Origin: Euborellia annulipes
Lineage: Eukaryota > Arthropoda > Insecta > Dermaptera > Anisolabididae
Assembly: GCA_023213315.1 (NCBI GenBank)
Contig: JAKCPI010026517.1
Span: 43,270 to 107,269 of the forward strand
DNA length: 64,000 nucleotides
Direction: 5' to 3'
The translations under genes and the position numbers were made by a program. The first letter of the stretch is position 1, and each line of letters begins with the position of its first letter. Shown here piece after piece: positions 39,216-50,289 of the stretch. The notes below the pieces were generated by a model. The model was not told the origin of the DNA, did not search any database, and saw only the letters and a list, made by a program, of their open reading frames with translations.

Positions 39216-39986
39216 TTAAAACGCTTTGGTTAAACTAAAAATTGCACCGTTTGCGACTGTACGTTTTTCACTTTTAGAGAGCTGATCGGTATGCAAGTTG
39301 GTACCGACCGCAGATAACTCCGCAGTTAAACCTTCAAGCGTTTTGAATTGATAATTCACCCCAAGCTTCCAATCGACATAATTATCGGCATCGAGATCAA
39401 TCAATGCACCTTTATCTTGGATGATGGAATAACCAATACTTGACGTTAGACCAAAACCTGTTTCAGCCAATGGTACTGAATAGCCTAAGGTGAAGTTCCA
39501 TGCATTACCTGCAAATCCAATATAGTCATCACTATAATTAATATTGGTGAGGAGACTATCTTTACCCAAAAATACGTCATTAATGGTTAAACGTGCAGAA
39601 AACTCATGCCATGCCCAATCCGACCAACCTAGGTAGCTAAATCGGTTATAGCTTAAATCTAGTGTTGGCTTAATCTGTTCAAAAAAAATGAATTTAGTGT
39701 TATAGCCAATATATGAGGTAAACTCAAAATGTGGTGATGTTGAACCACCGAAGTCAGTATTGGCAGCAAAGATTCCGCCGTATAAACCAGAATCATGTGA
39801 CAGTACAAAGGTCCCTTGTACCGCAGGATCATTACGAGATTGGGATAGACCACGGAAACGGTAGTCCGTTGTCAGTGCAGCAGAACCACTTAAGCTAAGT
39901 CCTGATGAATGTCCTGTTTCTGAGGCCATAGCAGAATGAGTTGCCATTGTTGTTAGCATTACCGATAAAATTACTGGTTTAATCAT
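39216..39986 (-). CDS. TorF family putative outer-membrane porin
   Basis: This intact gene encodes 256 residues. It has a signal peptide (MIKPVILSVMLTTMATHSAMA), then SGLSLSGSAALTTDYRFRGLSQSRNDPAVQGTF, the start that defines this putative porin family (beta-barrel with alternating aromatic residues). Further barrel strands are visible (GLYGGIFAANTDFG, HFEFTSYIGYNTKF), and the protein ends with aromatic Phe, as outer-membrane barrels do (SLTKAF). Substrates are unknown. It is divergent from the permease-oxidoreductase fusion, so a joint role in uptake is possible but unproven. Confidence 0.85.
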   Translation of the reverse strand: MIKPVILSVMLTTMATHSAMASETGHSSGLSLSGSAALTTDYRFRGLSQSRNDPAVQGTFVLSHDSGLYGGIFAANTDFGGSTSPHFEFTSYIGYNTKFIFFEQIKPTLDLSYNRFSYLGWSDWAWHEFSARLTINDVFLGKDSLLTNINYSDDYIGFAGNAWNFTLGYSVPLAETGFGLTSSIGYSIIQDKGALIDLDADNYVDWKLGVNYQFKTLEGLTAELSAVGTNLHTDQLSKSEKRTVANGAIFSLTKAF

Positions 39987-40594
39987 ATTGATTTCCTTTT
40001 CGTAAAAATTTGGATTATTCCAAAATCCTTTTTTATGTCGATCAACGACGCATTTTTGTTTTTGTTATCTTAAGTACTGATGTTATAAAGAGATAATAGA
40101 ATATTCAGAACACATGCCTCAAAAAATCTGAATCGCTTGGGTATAACGATGACTTTTATCCAATTGAGTTAAATTTTTTTAATGATTATTTATGTAATTA
40201 TTTTTTAATAAAAAATTCTTTTGAACGATAAATTACTTTTTTTAACCTTAGATCAATGATCTGCTTTTCACTCATCGTTTTTACTCAATTCAAGTGGTAC
40301 TCAAGCTGATGTATAGGTCGATATTGAATATCGAACAAATACAGGCCTGAGATAATTTTTCTTTAATTTGTTGGTGATTATTCTGGCCTCTATATTTTCA
40401 AAATATTAGATGGTCTTTATTTGAAATTTTAAGATGATTTCGCAAATGATTTTGATCTCTTTGCGATGGAGTAACTATGCTATTCAGTCCTTTTTAGTCT
40501 TACTTTAAAAAACTAAAGGCTTGATACTGAATATAAAAATTTAAGCCGATTCTTAGATTGGTTATAACTTTTTTATTTATGGGATGGATTCCTT
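39987..40594. other. Long AT-rich intergenic region
   Basis: About 600 bases separate the divergent porin and the permease-oxidoreductase fusion gene. It is strongly AT-rich around 40,160-40,240. I see no open frame, tRNA or clear riboswitch. The length suggests regulation of both genes. Confidence 0.4.
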
Positions 40595-43572
40595 ATGTCT
40601 ATAACATCTATGGAAAGTAGTACGATTCAGGCAATCCCTGAAAATCAACGTCACGGTAACGCGCGAGATCTATTTACGATCTGGTTTGGCTCAAACATTA
40701 TGTTATTGACCATGTTTACTGGTTCATTGGCGGTTACAGTTTTTAATTTGAGTTTTTTTTCCGCCTTAATGGCATTGGTTTTAGGAAATCTTGTTGGTGC
40801 GATTTTTGTCGCACTGCATTCTGCGCAAGGCCCACAACTTGCAGTGCCGCAAATGATTCAGACACGCGGGCAATTTGGTTTCTATGGTGCTTTGCTTGTT
40901 GTTGGTGTCGTAGTGATTATGTACTTGGGCTTTTATGCATCCAATCTGGTGGTTGGTGGTGAAGCGCTACATACAATTTATCAGCCGATTTCTAAGGTAC
41001 AAGGCATTACAATTATTGCGATAGGGAGTCTGGTTGCAGTTATTTTTGGTTATAAACTCATTCATAAATATACCCAAATCCTTGCGGTACTTTCAGGTTT
41101 AATGCTGCTTGCTGCTTTTATTCGTGTGTTTAGTTCGCAATATTTTCCCCAAGATTTCTTTCAGCTGGGAACATTTTCAAGCATTGGCTTTATGGGAACA
41201 TTATCCATTGCCGCATTATGGCAGTTGGCTTATGCCCCTTATGTATCAGATTATTCCCGCTATTTGCCTAAAGCGACTGGGGCAAAAACTGCATTTTGGG
41301 CAAGCTATTGGGGCTGTTCACTCGGCTCACTGATTTCAATGATCTTGGGCTTGACCGTTGCTCGTGCCTATAGTGGTGACTTTATTCAAGGCTTAATTCA
41401 CTTAACCGGCTCCGGTCTATTCAGTACCGCTTTGATTATCGTCTTTTCTCTCGGGATTGCTGCCACAAACTCAATGAATTTGTACTGTGGTACTTTATCG
41501 AGCATCACTATTCTACAAACGATTTTTCACCGTTGGTCACCGCGAGTGCTTGCCAGAACCATAGTGGCATTAAGCTTATTTAGTGTGGCGATGTTCTTAT
41601 CTGTTTCAAGTTCGGAAAGCTTTGTCGACAGTTATGTCAATTTTATTCTCTTGCTCATGTGTGTGCTGATTCCATGGACAGCCATCAACCTCATCGATTA
41701 TTACTTTATCCATCATACTGAATATGATGTGCCATCCTTCTTTAAACCTGATGGTGGGATTTATGGTTACTTCAATTGGCCTGCATTAATCTGTTATGTG
41801 ATTGGGATTTTGATTCAAATTCCATTTTTATCTACACCGCTGTATGTTGGTCCGCTTGCCAAATTACTGGGTGAAGTGGATATCTCATGGGCGGTTGGTT
41901 TGTTGGTGGTTAGCCCACTGTATTATGTTGTAGCGATGTTATATAAACGCACATTACCTGAAATAGACAATCAGGAATTACAGCAACATCGTTATGATTA
42001 TGTCATTGTTGGGGCGGGTTCGGCGGGGAGTGTGATTGCCAACCGATTAAGTGAAAATCCAAATACCCGTGTCTGTTTGATTGAAGCAGGCGCTGCTGAT
42101 AATTCGCCACGCATTCAGATTCCAGCAGGAACGATCACGTTATATAAGAGTAAAACATACAGCTGGAATTTCTTTTCTACGCCGCAGAAACGTTTGAATA
42201 ATCGTCAAATTCACGCCCCACGTGGCAAAATGGTGGGTGGTTCAAGTTCAATGAACAGTATGATTTATATTCGCGGAAATGCCTCTGATTATGATAATTG
42301 GGAAGCGAAAGGTTGTGCTGGATGGGGCTGGAAAGAGGTTTTACCCTTCTTTAAACGCTCTGAAAAAAATGTCATTCAGCAAGACTTGGCTTTTCATGGT
42401 GTTGATGGCGAGTTGTTTGTCGATCATCCGAAAGATCCTAACCCATTATCTAAACTCTTTATCCAAGCTGCTACTTTGCTCAATCTAAAAGAGAATCAAG
42501 ATTTTAATGCTGCATCAAGCGAAGGTGTGGGGATATATGATGTGACTCAACGTGATGGTCAGCGTCTATCCAGCTTTAAAGCATTCGTTCAGCCGATATT
42601 GACACGCTCAAACCTTACGGTGGTGACTGAATGCGAAGTTGAGCGTATTCATCATAGTGAGGGTCAAGTGCACTCGATTCATGTGCAACGACAAGGACAA
42701 AATTTTGATATCGGAATCAATAAAGAGTTAATCCTCTCTGCTGGTGCTTTTGTTTCGCCGTTATTATTGATGAAATCTGGTATTGGTCCGAAATCCGAGC
42801 TGGAACAGGCAGGTATTGAATGTAGGGTTGATTTACCTGGGGTCGGTAAAAACTTGCAAGAGCATATTGATGGTTTAGTGACGGTTAGAACAAATAGCTC
42901 AAAAACACTGGGTTTTTCCGTTGGGGCTTTGGCATCTATACTGCCCGCGCCATTCCAATATGCGCTTAAAAGAAAAGGCTGGTTGACCACCAATTATGTA
43001 GAAGCAGGAGGCTTTGCAAAAACATCACTGGCAACAGATTTACCAGATGTGCAATTCCACTTTGTTCCTGGGTATCGGAGCCATCGTGGTCGCCTGTTTG
43101 AATGGGGACATGGCTATGCAATCCACACCTGTGTTTTAAGACCAAAGAGCATTGGTGAAATACGTGTGAATGCCCAAAAGCAGATCGAGATTGATTATAA
43201 CTTCCTTGAAAAAGAACATGATATGCACGTGCTGATCGAAGGAATTAAACTGGCACAGCGTATTTTAAAACAAGATGTATTTAAGGCGTTCAATGGTCAA
43301 GAAATCTTACCCGGACCTGATGTTAAAACCGATGCAGATTATCAAGCTTATGTTCGTGAATATGCTGCAACCGTATTTCATCCCGTGGGAACATGCAAGA
43401 TGGGGATTGATGCAATGAGTGTGGTCAATCCAAAAGCTTAAAGTTGTTGGTTTTAATAATCTGCGTATCGCTGACGCGATCAATTATGCCTGATCTTGTG
43501 TCAGGCAATACCAATGCGCCATGTATTATGATTGGCGAACGTGCCGCAGATTTTATCCTTCAACAGCAATAA
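40595..43572 (+). CDS. Fusion of NCS1-type cytosine/purine permease and GMC oxidoreductase
   Basis: Residues 1-455 form a 12-TM NCS1 permease: [36 protein letters not shown] and [14 protein letters not shown] are typical of CodB/PurP relatives. From residue 468 the same frame runs into a GMC flavoenzyme: [22 protein letters not shown] (FAD-binding GxGxxG), [20 protein letters not shown] (GMC signature 1), [19 protein letters not shown] (signature 2), and [10 protein letters not shown] with the catalytic His. The frame breaks near 43,440; the last 43 residues ([21 protein letters not shown]...) finish at 43,572. No ATG, GTG or TTG lies in frame between the domains, so this looks like a true fusion of about 991 residues. 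It may take up and oxidise one substrate. Confidence 0.85.
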
Positions 43573-43975
43573 TCCACTGGGTAAATTTCCGTTGATTGTT
43601 TTAGTTGAGTAGTCCATTGATTATCAAACCGTGCGCAATCTTGGTTATTGGGCACGGTTTTATGTTGTTTGGGAGGGGAATGTTATGACTCGTCAAGCAG
43701 GGGAGTATTATCTTACTAGCGATGATTTGGTATTTACTCGTTCAATAAGAAGAATCAAAGTTTTTTAGTTATTCAGTTCAGTCGTGTCATCTGATTGCGA
43801 TTGTTGGCTTGGCTGTTTTGAGCTAAAACCGTTGACTAAGATCTCAGTCGATCTTTTGAGTATTGATGCTTCGTCGTCAATGAATGATAAAGCAATCAAT
43901 TTGATCAGATCATGCAGCTATCAAAAAAATAACTCAACTGAGCTTATTTTAAGGAAGATAAATGACTTAAAAATC
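43573..43975. other. Intergenic region before the tRNA cluster
   Basis: Apart from the terminator at 43,626, it holds a 27-codon frame (ATG 43,684, MTRQAGEYYLTSDDLVF..., stop 43,765-43,767) and a 75-codon frame that runs into a tRNA. Neither has a good ribosome site or recognisable product. Confidence 0.4.
43626..43670 (+). terminator. Rho-independent terminator
   Basis: A 9-bp stem (AAACCGTGC with GCACGGTTT, 17-base loop) is followed by TTATGTTGTTT. It lies about 55 bases after the fusion gene and probably ends its transcript. Confidence 0.65.
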
Positions 43976-44050
43976 TGGTGGGTTGTGTGGGTTCGAACCC
44001 ACGACCAATAGATTAAGAGTCTACTGCTCTACCAACTGAGCTAACAACCC
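43976..44050 (-). tRNA. tRNA-Lys (CTT)
   Basis: On the minus strand the sequence folds as a cloverleaf with acceptor GGGTTGT/ACAACCC and encoded CCA. The anticodon loop CTCTTAA gives anticodon CTT (Lys). The T loop has 6 instead of 7 bases (TTCGAA then CCCAC), so the gene is 75 rather than 76 bases; one base is probably missing through a sequencing indel. It is the last of four tRNA-Lys genes in transcription order. Confidence 0.9.
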
Positions 44051-44210
44051 TGAACTTGTTTAAAACATGATTAAACCAGAACAAAAGATGAAGCAAAATT
44101 TCGAGAATGGCGAAGCATCTAATAAAGATGTTTGGTCTTGGTCGGAACGTTTGCAGGTTTCGTTTCTATTGTAGTACTTTAGCCGTACAGAAAGAAGCCT
44201 TAAGAAAGAA

Positions 44211-44286
44211 TGGTGGGTCGTCCGCGATTCGAACGCGGGACCAACGGATTAAAAGTCCGCTGCTCTACCAGCTGAGCTAACGACCC
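44211..44286 (-). tRNA. tRNA-Lys (TTT), copy 1
   Basis: A 76-base cloverleaf with encoded CCA and acceptor GGGTCGT/ACGACCC. The anticodon loop CTTTTAA gives anticodon TTT (Lys). It is identical to the two copies at 44,380 and 44,548. Confidence 0.95.
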
Positions 44287-44379
44287 TGAGCGAGATGTGT
44301 AAAGCACGTTGCTTTACCCGATATCAGTGAAAATCGAGAATTTTCTATCGGTATCTATTTACAGGTTGAAACATGAAGA

Positions 44380-44455
44380 TGGTGGGTCGTCCGCGATTCG
44401 AACGCGGGACCAACGGATTAAAAGTCCGCTGCTCTACCAGCTGAGCTAACGACCC
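44380..44455 (-). tRNA. tRNA-Lys (TTT), copy 2
   Basis: Identical 76-base tRNA-Lys with encoded CCA. The spacers on each side are near-duplicates (TGAGC..GATGTGTAAAGC and GAAAAT.GAGAATTTTCTATCG.TATC), so copies 1-3 arose by tandem duplication of a ~168-base unit. Confidence 0.95.
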
Positions 44456-44547
44456 TGAGCAAGGATGTGTAAAGCGATGCTTTACTCGATATTTGTGAAA
44501 ATTGAGAATTTTCTATCGCTATCCATTTACAGGTCAAAACAATTAAG

Positions 44548-44623
44548 TGGTGGGTCGTCCGCGATTCGAACGCGGGACCAACGGATTAAAAGTCCGCTGC
44601 TCTACCAGCTGAGCTAACGACCC
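44548..44623 (-). tRNA. tRNA-Lys (TTT), copy 3
   Basis: Identical 76-base tRNA-Lys (TTT) with encoded CCA, the first in transcription order. The promoter should lie in 44,624-44,790. Confidence 0.95.
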
Positions 44624-44790
44624 TGAACCTTCATCCAAGCTAGGCTTGAATGTGTAGTGCAAGAAAACTAAAAAGTTTTTAAACACCACTTTGTTTTGAT
44701 GGAGCGTATTTTAGCAAGATATTGATAGAGCGCAAGTAAAAATTAAGAAAGTTTGCAACGTTCGGTTATAAATAACACAAAATGGACTAA

Positions 44791-44818
44791 AAAAAGCCCT
44801 GAAATCAGGGCTTTTAGC
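44791..44818 (-). terminator. Rho-independent terminator
   Basis: An 11-bp stem (AAAAGCCCTGA with TCAGGGCTTTT) with a 2-base loop abuts the stop codon of the acyl-CoA synthetase gene. A T tract follows in the minus direction. Confidence 0.8.
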
Positions 44819-44819
44819 T

Positions 44820-46661
44820 TTAGAAGCGGTATTTATAAGCTTCAATATTGGCAAAAACTTCCGCAGTGACATCACAATAGGCATTGGCACTTGGCAGTAA
44901 AACCAATAAACGATCAGAGGTTTTTTCAGGATTAAAGGCTTGTTCCTTTAATTTATTTTTCTGATATTTAAATGTACCCGTCGTTTCTACAATTTGTTGG
45001 ATACGTAAAAATACCGGAACAGCATAGGCTGGCAAGTTCTTTTTAAACTCGGCTGCAAGCTGGCTTAGATCTTGTTCAGTCAGTTCTTCACCTTCATGTA
45101 AAGTAATGGCAGCCATACCTGCTCGACCATTGGTATTTGGAATTTCAACGCCGTAAACCACTGCTTCTGTGATTTTAGGGTATTCACTACAAATATTTTC
45201 AACTTCTGTGGTTGAAACATTTTCACCTTTCCAGCGGAAAGTATCGCCAAGGCGATCGACAAATTGCGCGTGTCGGAAACCAATATCACGAACCAAGTCG
45301 CCAGTAATAAAGTAAGAATCGCCTTTTTTAAAGACATCTTTCATGATCACTGACTTGTTCTTTTCCGGGTCTGTATAGCCATCAAAAGGGGAACGCTTGG
45401 TGATTTTACCAATCAATAAGCCCACTTCACCTTTTTTGACTTTTTGACATGCACCATGACTGTCACGGATTGCTTCATTTTTTTCTTTATCGAACTGGAC
45501 GATGGCATAAGGTGTAGGTGAGAAGCCAACAGTATTGTTAAAATTAAAAACATTACTGAAGCCTACATTTCCTTCACTAGAGGCATAAAGTTCTAAAATT
45601 TCTTCGATACCAAAGCGTTCTTTAAACTTGCCCCAAATATTTGGACGCATACCATTACCGATCATTTTGGTGACACGGTGCGTATGATCAAGTTCTGAAG
45701 CAGGTGCATCCATAAGGTAGCGGCAAAGTTCACCGACATAACCAATTGCGGACGCATTAAACTTTTTGACATCAGACCAGAATGCAGAGGTAGAGAATTT
45801 ACGACGGATTGCCAAGGCTGAACCACCTGCAATAGCACCACACCAGCACACCACCATACCTGTTGCATGGTAAAGCGGTAAAGTGCAGTACATCACATCA
45901 TCTTCACCTAAGTTTAAGACATGACCATATGTTCCATATGCCAAGGTCCAACGACTGTTGGTAAAGACCACAGCTTTAGGTAAACCCGTTGTGCCAGAGG
46001 TATAGATATAAAACAAGCCATCTTTCCCTTTGACACTTTGTGTGGTCGAAGGATTGAATTTTGGAAATTGTTGAATTTTTTCAGCGAGATTGATAAAGCC
46101 TTGAGGTGCTGTACCTGGGTCTTGCGTTGTATTTTGATCTGCAAACCAATGGATGCGGTCTTGCGCAATGTTTAAGTCTTGACGAATCTCATCTACAGCA
46201 ACACGACATTCTTCACCGACGATCACAGCAACAGGATTGACCAAATTGATACTATGCGTCAGGACTTTACCTGTTTGTGAGGTATTGACTAAAGCTGTTG
46301 TTACGCCAATTTTTGCCAGTGCAATCACGGTCGCAATCAGCTCAGGACGATTTTCGATCATCACGGTGATCGCATCGCCTTTTTTTATGCCAATAGAAAG
46401 ATAAAAGTGTGCAATTTGATTGGCCCAGTTATTCAGTTCTTTATAACTATAGCGTTGATCTTCAAATAATAACGCATCACCATAAGGATTGCGTTTTACA
46501 GCACGTTCAAAAGCAAGACCTAGCCCAGCAGGCGTATTGGGTGTTCTGATATAAGCTTGTTTAAGTCCAGTCAGGATGTTGGGAAGCTTATTGATGAGCT
46601 GTGGTAAGCGCTCTGCGACATCAGTAAATCCGATGAGATCGGCCTGTGTTGTTTGACTCAT
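44820..46661 (-). CDS. Long-chain acyl-CoA synthetase (FATP-type AMP-binding enzyme)
   Basis: This intact gene encodes 613 residues. The AMP-binding P-loop is IYTSGTTGLPKAVV (residues about 222-235), later motifs are LELYASSEGNVGF, GDSYFITGDLVRDIG (the conserved TGD) and DRLGDTFRWKGENVSTTEVE. ASSEGN and the FRWKGENV signature place it with very-long-chain acyl-CoA synthetases/fatty-acid transport proteins. It activates fatty acids with ATP and CoA, probably at the inner membrane. It has no frameshift in 1.8 kb. The terminator follows at once, and the next gene upstream is separate. Confidence 0.9.
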   Translation of the reverse strand: MSQTTQADLIGFTDVAERLPQLINKLPNILTGLKQAYIRTPNTPAGLGLAFERAVKRNPYGDALLFEDQRYSYKELNNWANQIAHFYLSIGIKKGDAITVMIENRPELIATVIALAKIGVTTALVNTSQTGKVLTHSINLVNPVAVIVGEECRVAVDEIRQDLNIAQDRIHWFADQNTTQDPGTAPQGFINLAEKIQQFPKFNPSTTQSVKGKDGLFYIYTSGTTGLPKAVVFTNSRWTLAYGTYGHVLNLGEDDVMYCTLPLYHATGMVVCWCGAIAGGSALAIRRKFSTSAFWSDVKKFNASAIGYVGELCRYLMDAPASELDHTHRVTKMIGNGMRPNIWGKFKERFGIEEILELYASSEGNVGFSNVFNFNNTVGFSPTPYAIVQFDKEKNEAIRDSHGACQKVKKGEVGLLIGKITKRSPFDGYTDPEKNKSVIMKDVFKKGDSYFITGDLVRDIGFRHAQFVDRLGDTFRWKGENVSTTEVENICSEYPKITEAVVYGVEIPNTNGRAGMAAITLHEGEELTEQDLSQLAAEFKKNLPAYAVPVFLRIQQIVETTGTFKYQKNKLKEQAFNPEKTSDRLLVLLPSANAYCDVTAEVFANIEAYKYRF

Positions 46662-46803
46662 ATCAATCCTATTTATTTTTCGTAATCCAATACAATTTTT
46701 AGAGTGTCATTGACTCACATTACATTTGTCTTTTTAATCGTATAAGACTAGTGCAATCAACCTAATCTGACAAATGTCCTGATAATCTCTTCAAAATAGC
46801 AAA

Positions 46804-46838
46804 AAAACCTAGCCATCGAAATGACTAGGTTCTCTTTA
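46804..46838 (-). terminator. Terminator downstream of rne
   Basis: An 11-bp stem with one mismatch (AACCTAGCCAT with ATGACTAGGTT) lies about 35 bases after the inferred rne stop. An A run (AAAAAAA) on the plus strand gives a U tract for minus transcription. Confidence 0.65.
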
Positions 46839-46868
46839 ATCGCTACATTTTAAGCAAATTTTTACACA

Positions 46869-49800
46869 TTACTCATCCGCTGGCGGTGTCGCTTTTTTGG
46901 GCGGGCGACCACGAGGGCGACGAGGGCGGGCAGGTTTTTCATCTGTTGCCACATTGTCTGCCTTTTTGTGCATCTTCATCTACACCAGCTTCAGCAGTCG
47001 TATCTAAAGCAAGCGATTGTTGTGGCTTTTTCGCCTTTTCAGTTGCAACAACTGCTTTCTCAACTGACTTAGCAGGAGCTGCTTTAACCACTTGAACTTC
47101 CGCAAGCGCTGTTTCAACTGCCGTTTCTACAGGTGTTTCAGCTTGCACTTCTTCTGCCTGAGTAACCACAGGTGCGGCTTCAACTGGACTTGCTTGAGTC
47201 TCAGTTTTCACTTCTTCTGGTTGTTGCTCAAGTTCAGCTTGATGCTCTTGCTTTGCTTGTACAGCTGCTTGTTTTGCTAAACGACGACGTTCACGAGGAT
47301 CATTCGCTACACGGCGATCATTCTCAGGCTTCGGTGGCGTTAAGTCTAAAACATCAGCAGGTTGTGCTTCTGGCGCTGCTTTAGAGATAGCAACATCACG
47401 TGTTACAGGCTGCTTGCTTTGTACATCGGTCTTTTCTACCACGGTTAAGGTCGCTGAATATTCTTCAGTGAATTTAACTAACGCGCGATTGAATGTTGGA
47501 ATTAATCCAAACTGTTCAATCAATACCGCACAGTCATCACCATAGACATGACGAATCAAAGTTCCCACTGTGTACTGATTTAATGTCGGTACTTGAGATG
47601 GTGCGATTTTAGGCGTTGCCGCTTTTGCTTGAGCAGCGTCACGTTGTTGACGGCGTTTTTGGCGCGGGTCATTGCTGGCACGTTGCACAGGCTGTTCTGC
47701 TTGAACCTCTGCTGCTGCAGGTGTTTTTGCTTCAGTCGTTACAGCCTGACTTTCTACAGCCGGTGCAGTAGCTGGTTGAGCGTCTACGCGAGGGGCTTTA
47801 GCAACAGTTTCAGCTTTTTCATTGCGATCATGACGCTTCGGCTTGTTGCTTGCTGGCGCAGCAACTTGTTGCGGGTTTAATGCCACAATTTCACTTTGAG
47901 CTTGATCAAGGTTAACCACTAAAGCTGTTTCAAGTGCTGCATGCTTCGGGGTGTCAATGAGTTCAACCTTAGGTTGTTTCTCTTGAGGTTGATTATGCTC
48001 TATAGGCGCATTGTTGTTTGGCGCTTGTTGTTGCTCATCATTAAACACGCTGCTATCGCGATGACGATTTGGGCGGTTTGGACGTTGCTGATGGTTACGA
48101 TCACGACGTGGAACAGCTTGTTCAGCATGATTCGTTTCAGCATTTTGATCATGCTGTTGACGTGGCTGCTTTTGCTGACGACGTTGATCACGTTGTTCCT
48201 GACGCTGTTCTTGGCGTTGCTCTTGACGAGGCACCTGAACCACTTCTTCAATCACTTGATGTTGATCAGTGTTTTGTTCACGTGACTCTTTGTGCTTGTT
48301 GCGATTTTTGTTTTTATTGTTGTTGTTACGCGGAGCTCGTTCTTCTTTCTCACCCTGTTTTTCATATTCACGCGGTTCTTGTTTTTGAACAGGTGCATGT
48401 GAAAGATAAGCATTGGTTTCAGCAATAACTTGAGCTTCAATTGCAGCTGGCGCGCTATTGCTATTTACTTGGCCAAATTGACCACGGCTTACAGCACCAC
48501 CGTTAATCATTTGTTCAATGGCTGCAGCTGCATTGTTTGCAGTACGTGATTGCTCAACAGTTGCTGCTTGTTTTTGTACAAACAGATTTTCTAACCAAGC
48601 ACATGGGCTAGAAGCTGGTTGAGCAACTTGTGCTTGAACCGCTTGCTGCGCTTTTTGAGCTTGAGTAGGTTGTTGCTTTCTGTTTTGCTTATTGTTTTGT
48701 GCTTGAGCTGGTGCAGCATTGTGTTGCGTTTGCTCTTCTTCTAAATGCCACTCAGATGACTCATAGCCCAATTCTTTTTCGCTTGAACGGGTAGCTTCAG
48801 TACGTTCATAGCTAGTTGGCGCAAAACCTTCTGGGTTATATGAGATTTCGTAATGTGGCGTTTCTAAATGTGGATGTGGCAGTACAGTAACACGCACATT
48901 TGACGTTTGTTCTAAGTAAACCAGACTGTGACGCTTTTCATTCAATAAGAATGCTGCAATCTCAACAGGCACTTCAACTTGAACTTCACCTTGACGTTCA
49001 CGTAATGCAATCTCTTCAACTTTACGCATAATTGAAAGAGAAAGAGAACGTAGATCACGTACCATACCTGTGCCATGACAGCGAGGGCATACATAACCTG
49101 TAGCTTCTTCAAGAGATGGGCGTAAGCGTTGACGGCTCATTTCCATTAAACCAAAACGTGACAATTGACCGAACTGGATACGGGCACGATCACTTTGCGT
49201 CGCTTCACGAAGTTTAGCTTCAACCATACGTTGGTTGCGTTCTTTGGTCATATCAATAAAGTCGATCACCACCAAACCACCAATATCACGTAAACGTAAT
49301 TGGCGAGCAATTTCTTCAGCTGCTTCTAAGTTGGTGCTGAGCGCAGTTTCTTCTACATCATGTCCGCGTGTTGATTTCGCCGAGTTGATGTCGATTGAAA
49401 CCAGTGCTTCAGTTTGGTCGATTACAATTGAACCGCCTGAAGGAAGTTTAACTTCACGTTCATAAGCTGTTTGAATTTGACTTTCAATACCAAAATGCGC
49501 GAATAACGGTTCATTTAACGTATAGGTTTTTAACTTATCCAATTGATTTGGCATTACCGCTTTAACAAAGTTATAGGCTTCGTTATAGGCTTGCTCTGAG
49601 TCAATTAAAATTTCTGCAACATCATCACGTAAATAGTCACGGATAGCACGCGTCACCACACCAGCTTCTTGATGAACAAGCATTGGTGATGGACCAGAGT
49701 TTGCTGTACCTTGGATTTGTGCCCATAGGTCTAACAAATGTTGAAGATCAAGTTGCAGTTCTTCTTGTGAACGGCCAATCCCTGCTGTACGAACGATTAC

Positions 49801-50289
49801 GCTCATACCACGTGGGGTATTTAACGATGCCAACATTTCTTTAAGTTCTTCACGTACTGAACCCGAAATTTGACGACTAATACCACCACCTTTTGGGTTG
49901 TTCGGCATCAAGACTAAATAGCGACCAGCAAGGGAAATATAAGTTGAAAGTGCAGCGCCTTTGTTGCCACGCTCTTCTTTTTCAACTTGAACCAAAAGTT
50001 CAGTGCCTTCAGTGATGAGTTCACGAATATTTGATGTTTGGCGAGGGTCTGCCTTGTAGTAAGTATTGGCAATTTCGCGCATCGACAAGAAACCTTGACG
50101 ACCCGCACCATACTCTACAAATACAGCTTCTAAAGAAGGCTCTACGCGAGTGACATGGCCTTTATAGATATTGGCTTTCTTTTGTTCACGTGTACGGTTT
50201 TCTAAATCGAAATCGTAAAGACGGTGACCAGTGATGAGTGCAACGCGAACTTCTTCGGCATGTGTTGCATTAATCAACATACGTTTCAT
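46869..50289 (-). CDS. rne: Ribonuclease E, one frameshift near the C-terminus
   Basis: ATG 50,289 begins [18 protein letters not shown], the standard RNase E start; the frame is open 27 codons further upstream but those residues do not fit. The S1 domain (about 35-120) contains the insert typical of RNase E/G. The catalytic DNase-I-like domain has [13 protein letters not shown] and VVIDFIDM, the two Mg-binding aspartates, and the zinc link is CPRCHGTG. From about residue 510 the tail is Gln/Pro/Arg/Glu-rich and disordered, as in degradosome scaffolds. Near 46,965 one base shifts the frame; corrected, it ends [19 protein letters not shown] at 46,869. Total about 1,139 residues. It cleaves AU-rich single-stranded RNA and processes rRNA and tRNA. 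Confidence 0.95.

Noticed and set aside
43784..44011. 75-codon frame running into the first tRNA
   Set aside because: It overlaps the tRNA-Lys (CTT) gene and lacks start context.
47092..48440. Several frames antisense or out of frame within the rne tail
   Set aside because: The low-complexity Gln/Pro/Glu-rich coding sequence makes long alternative frames by composition.
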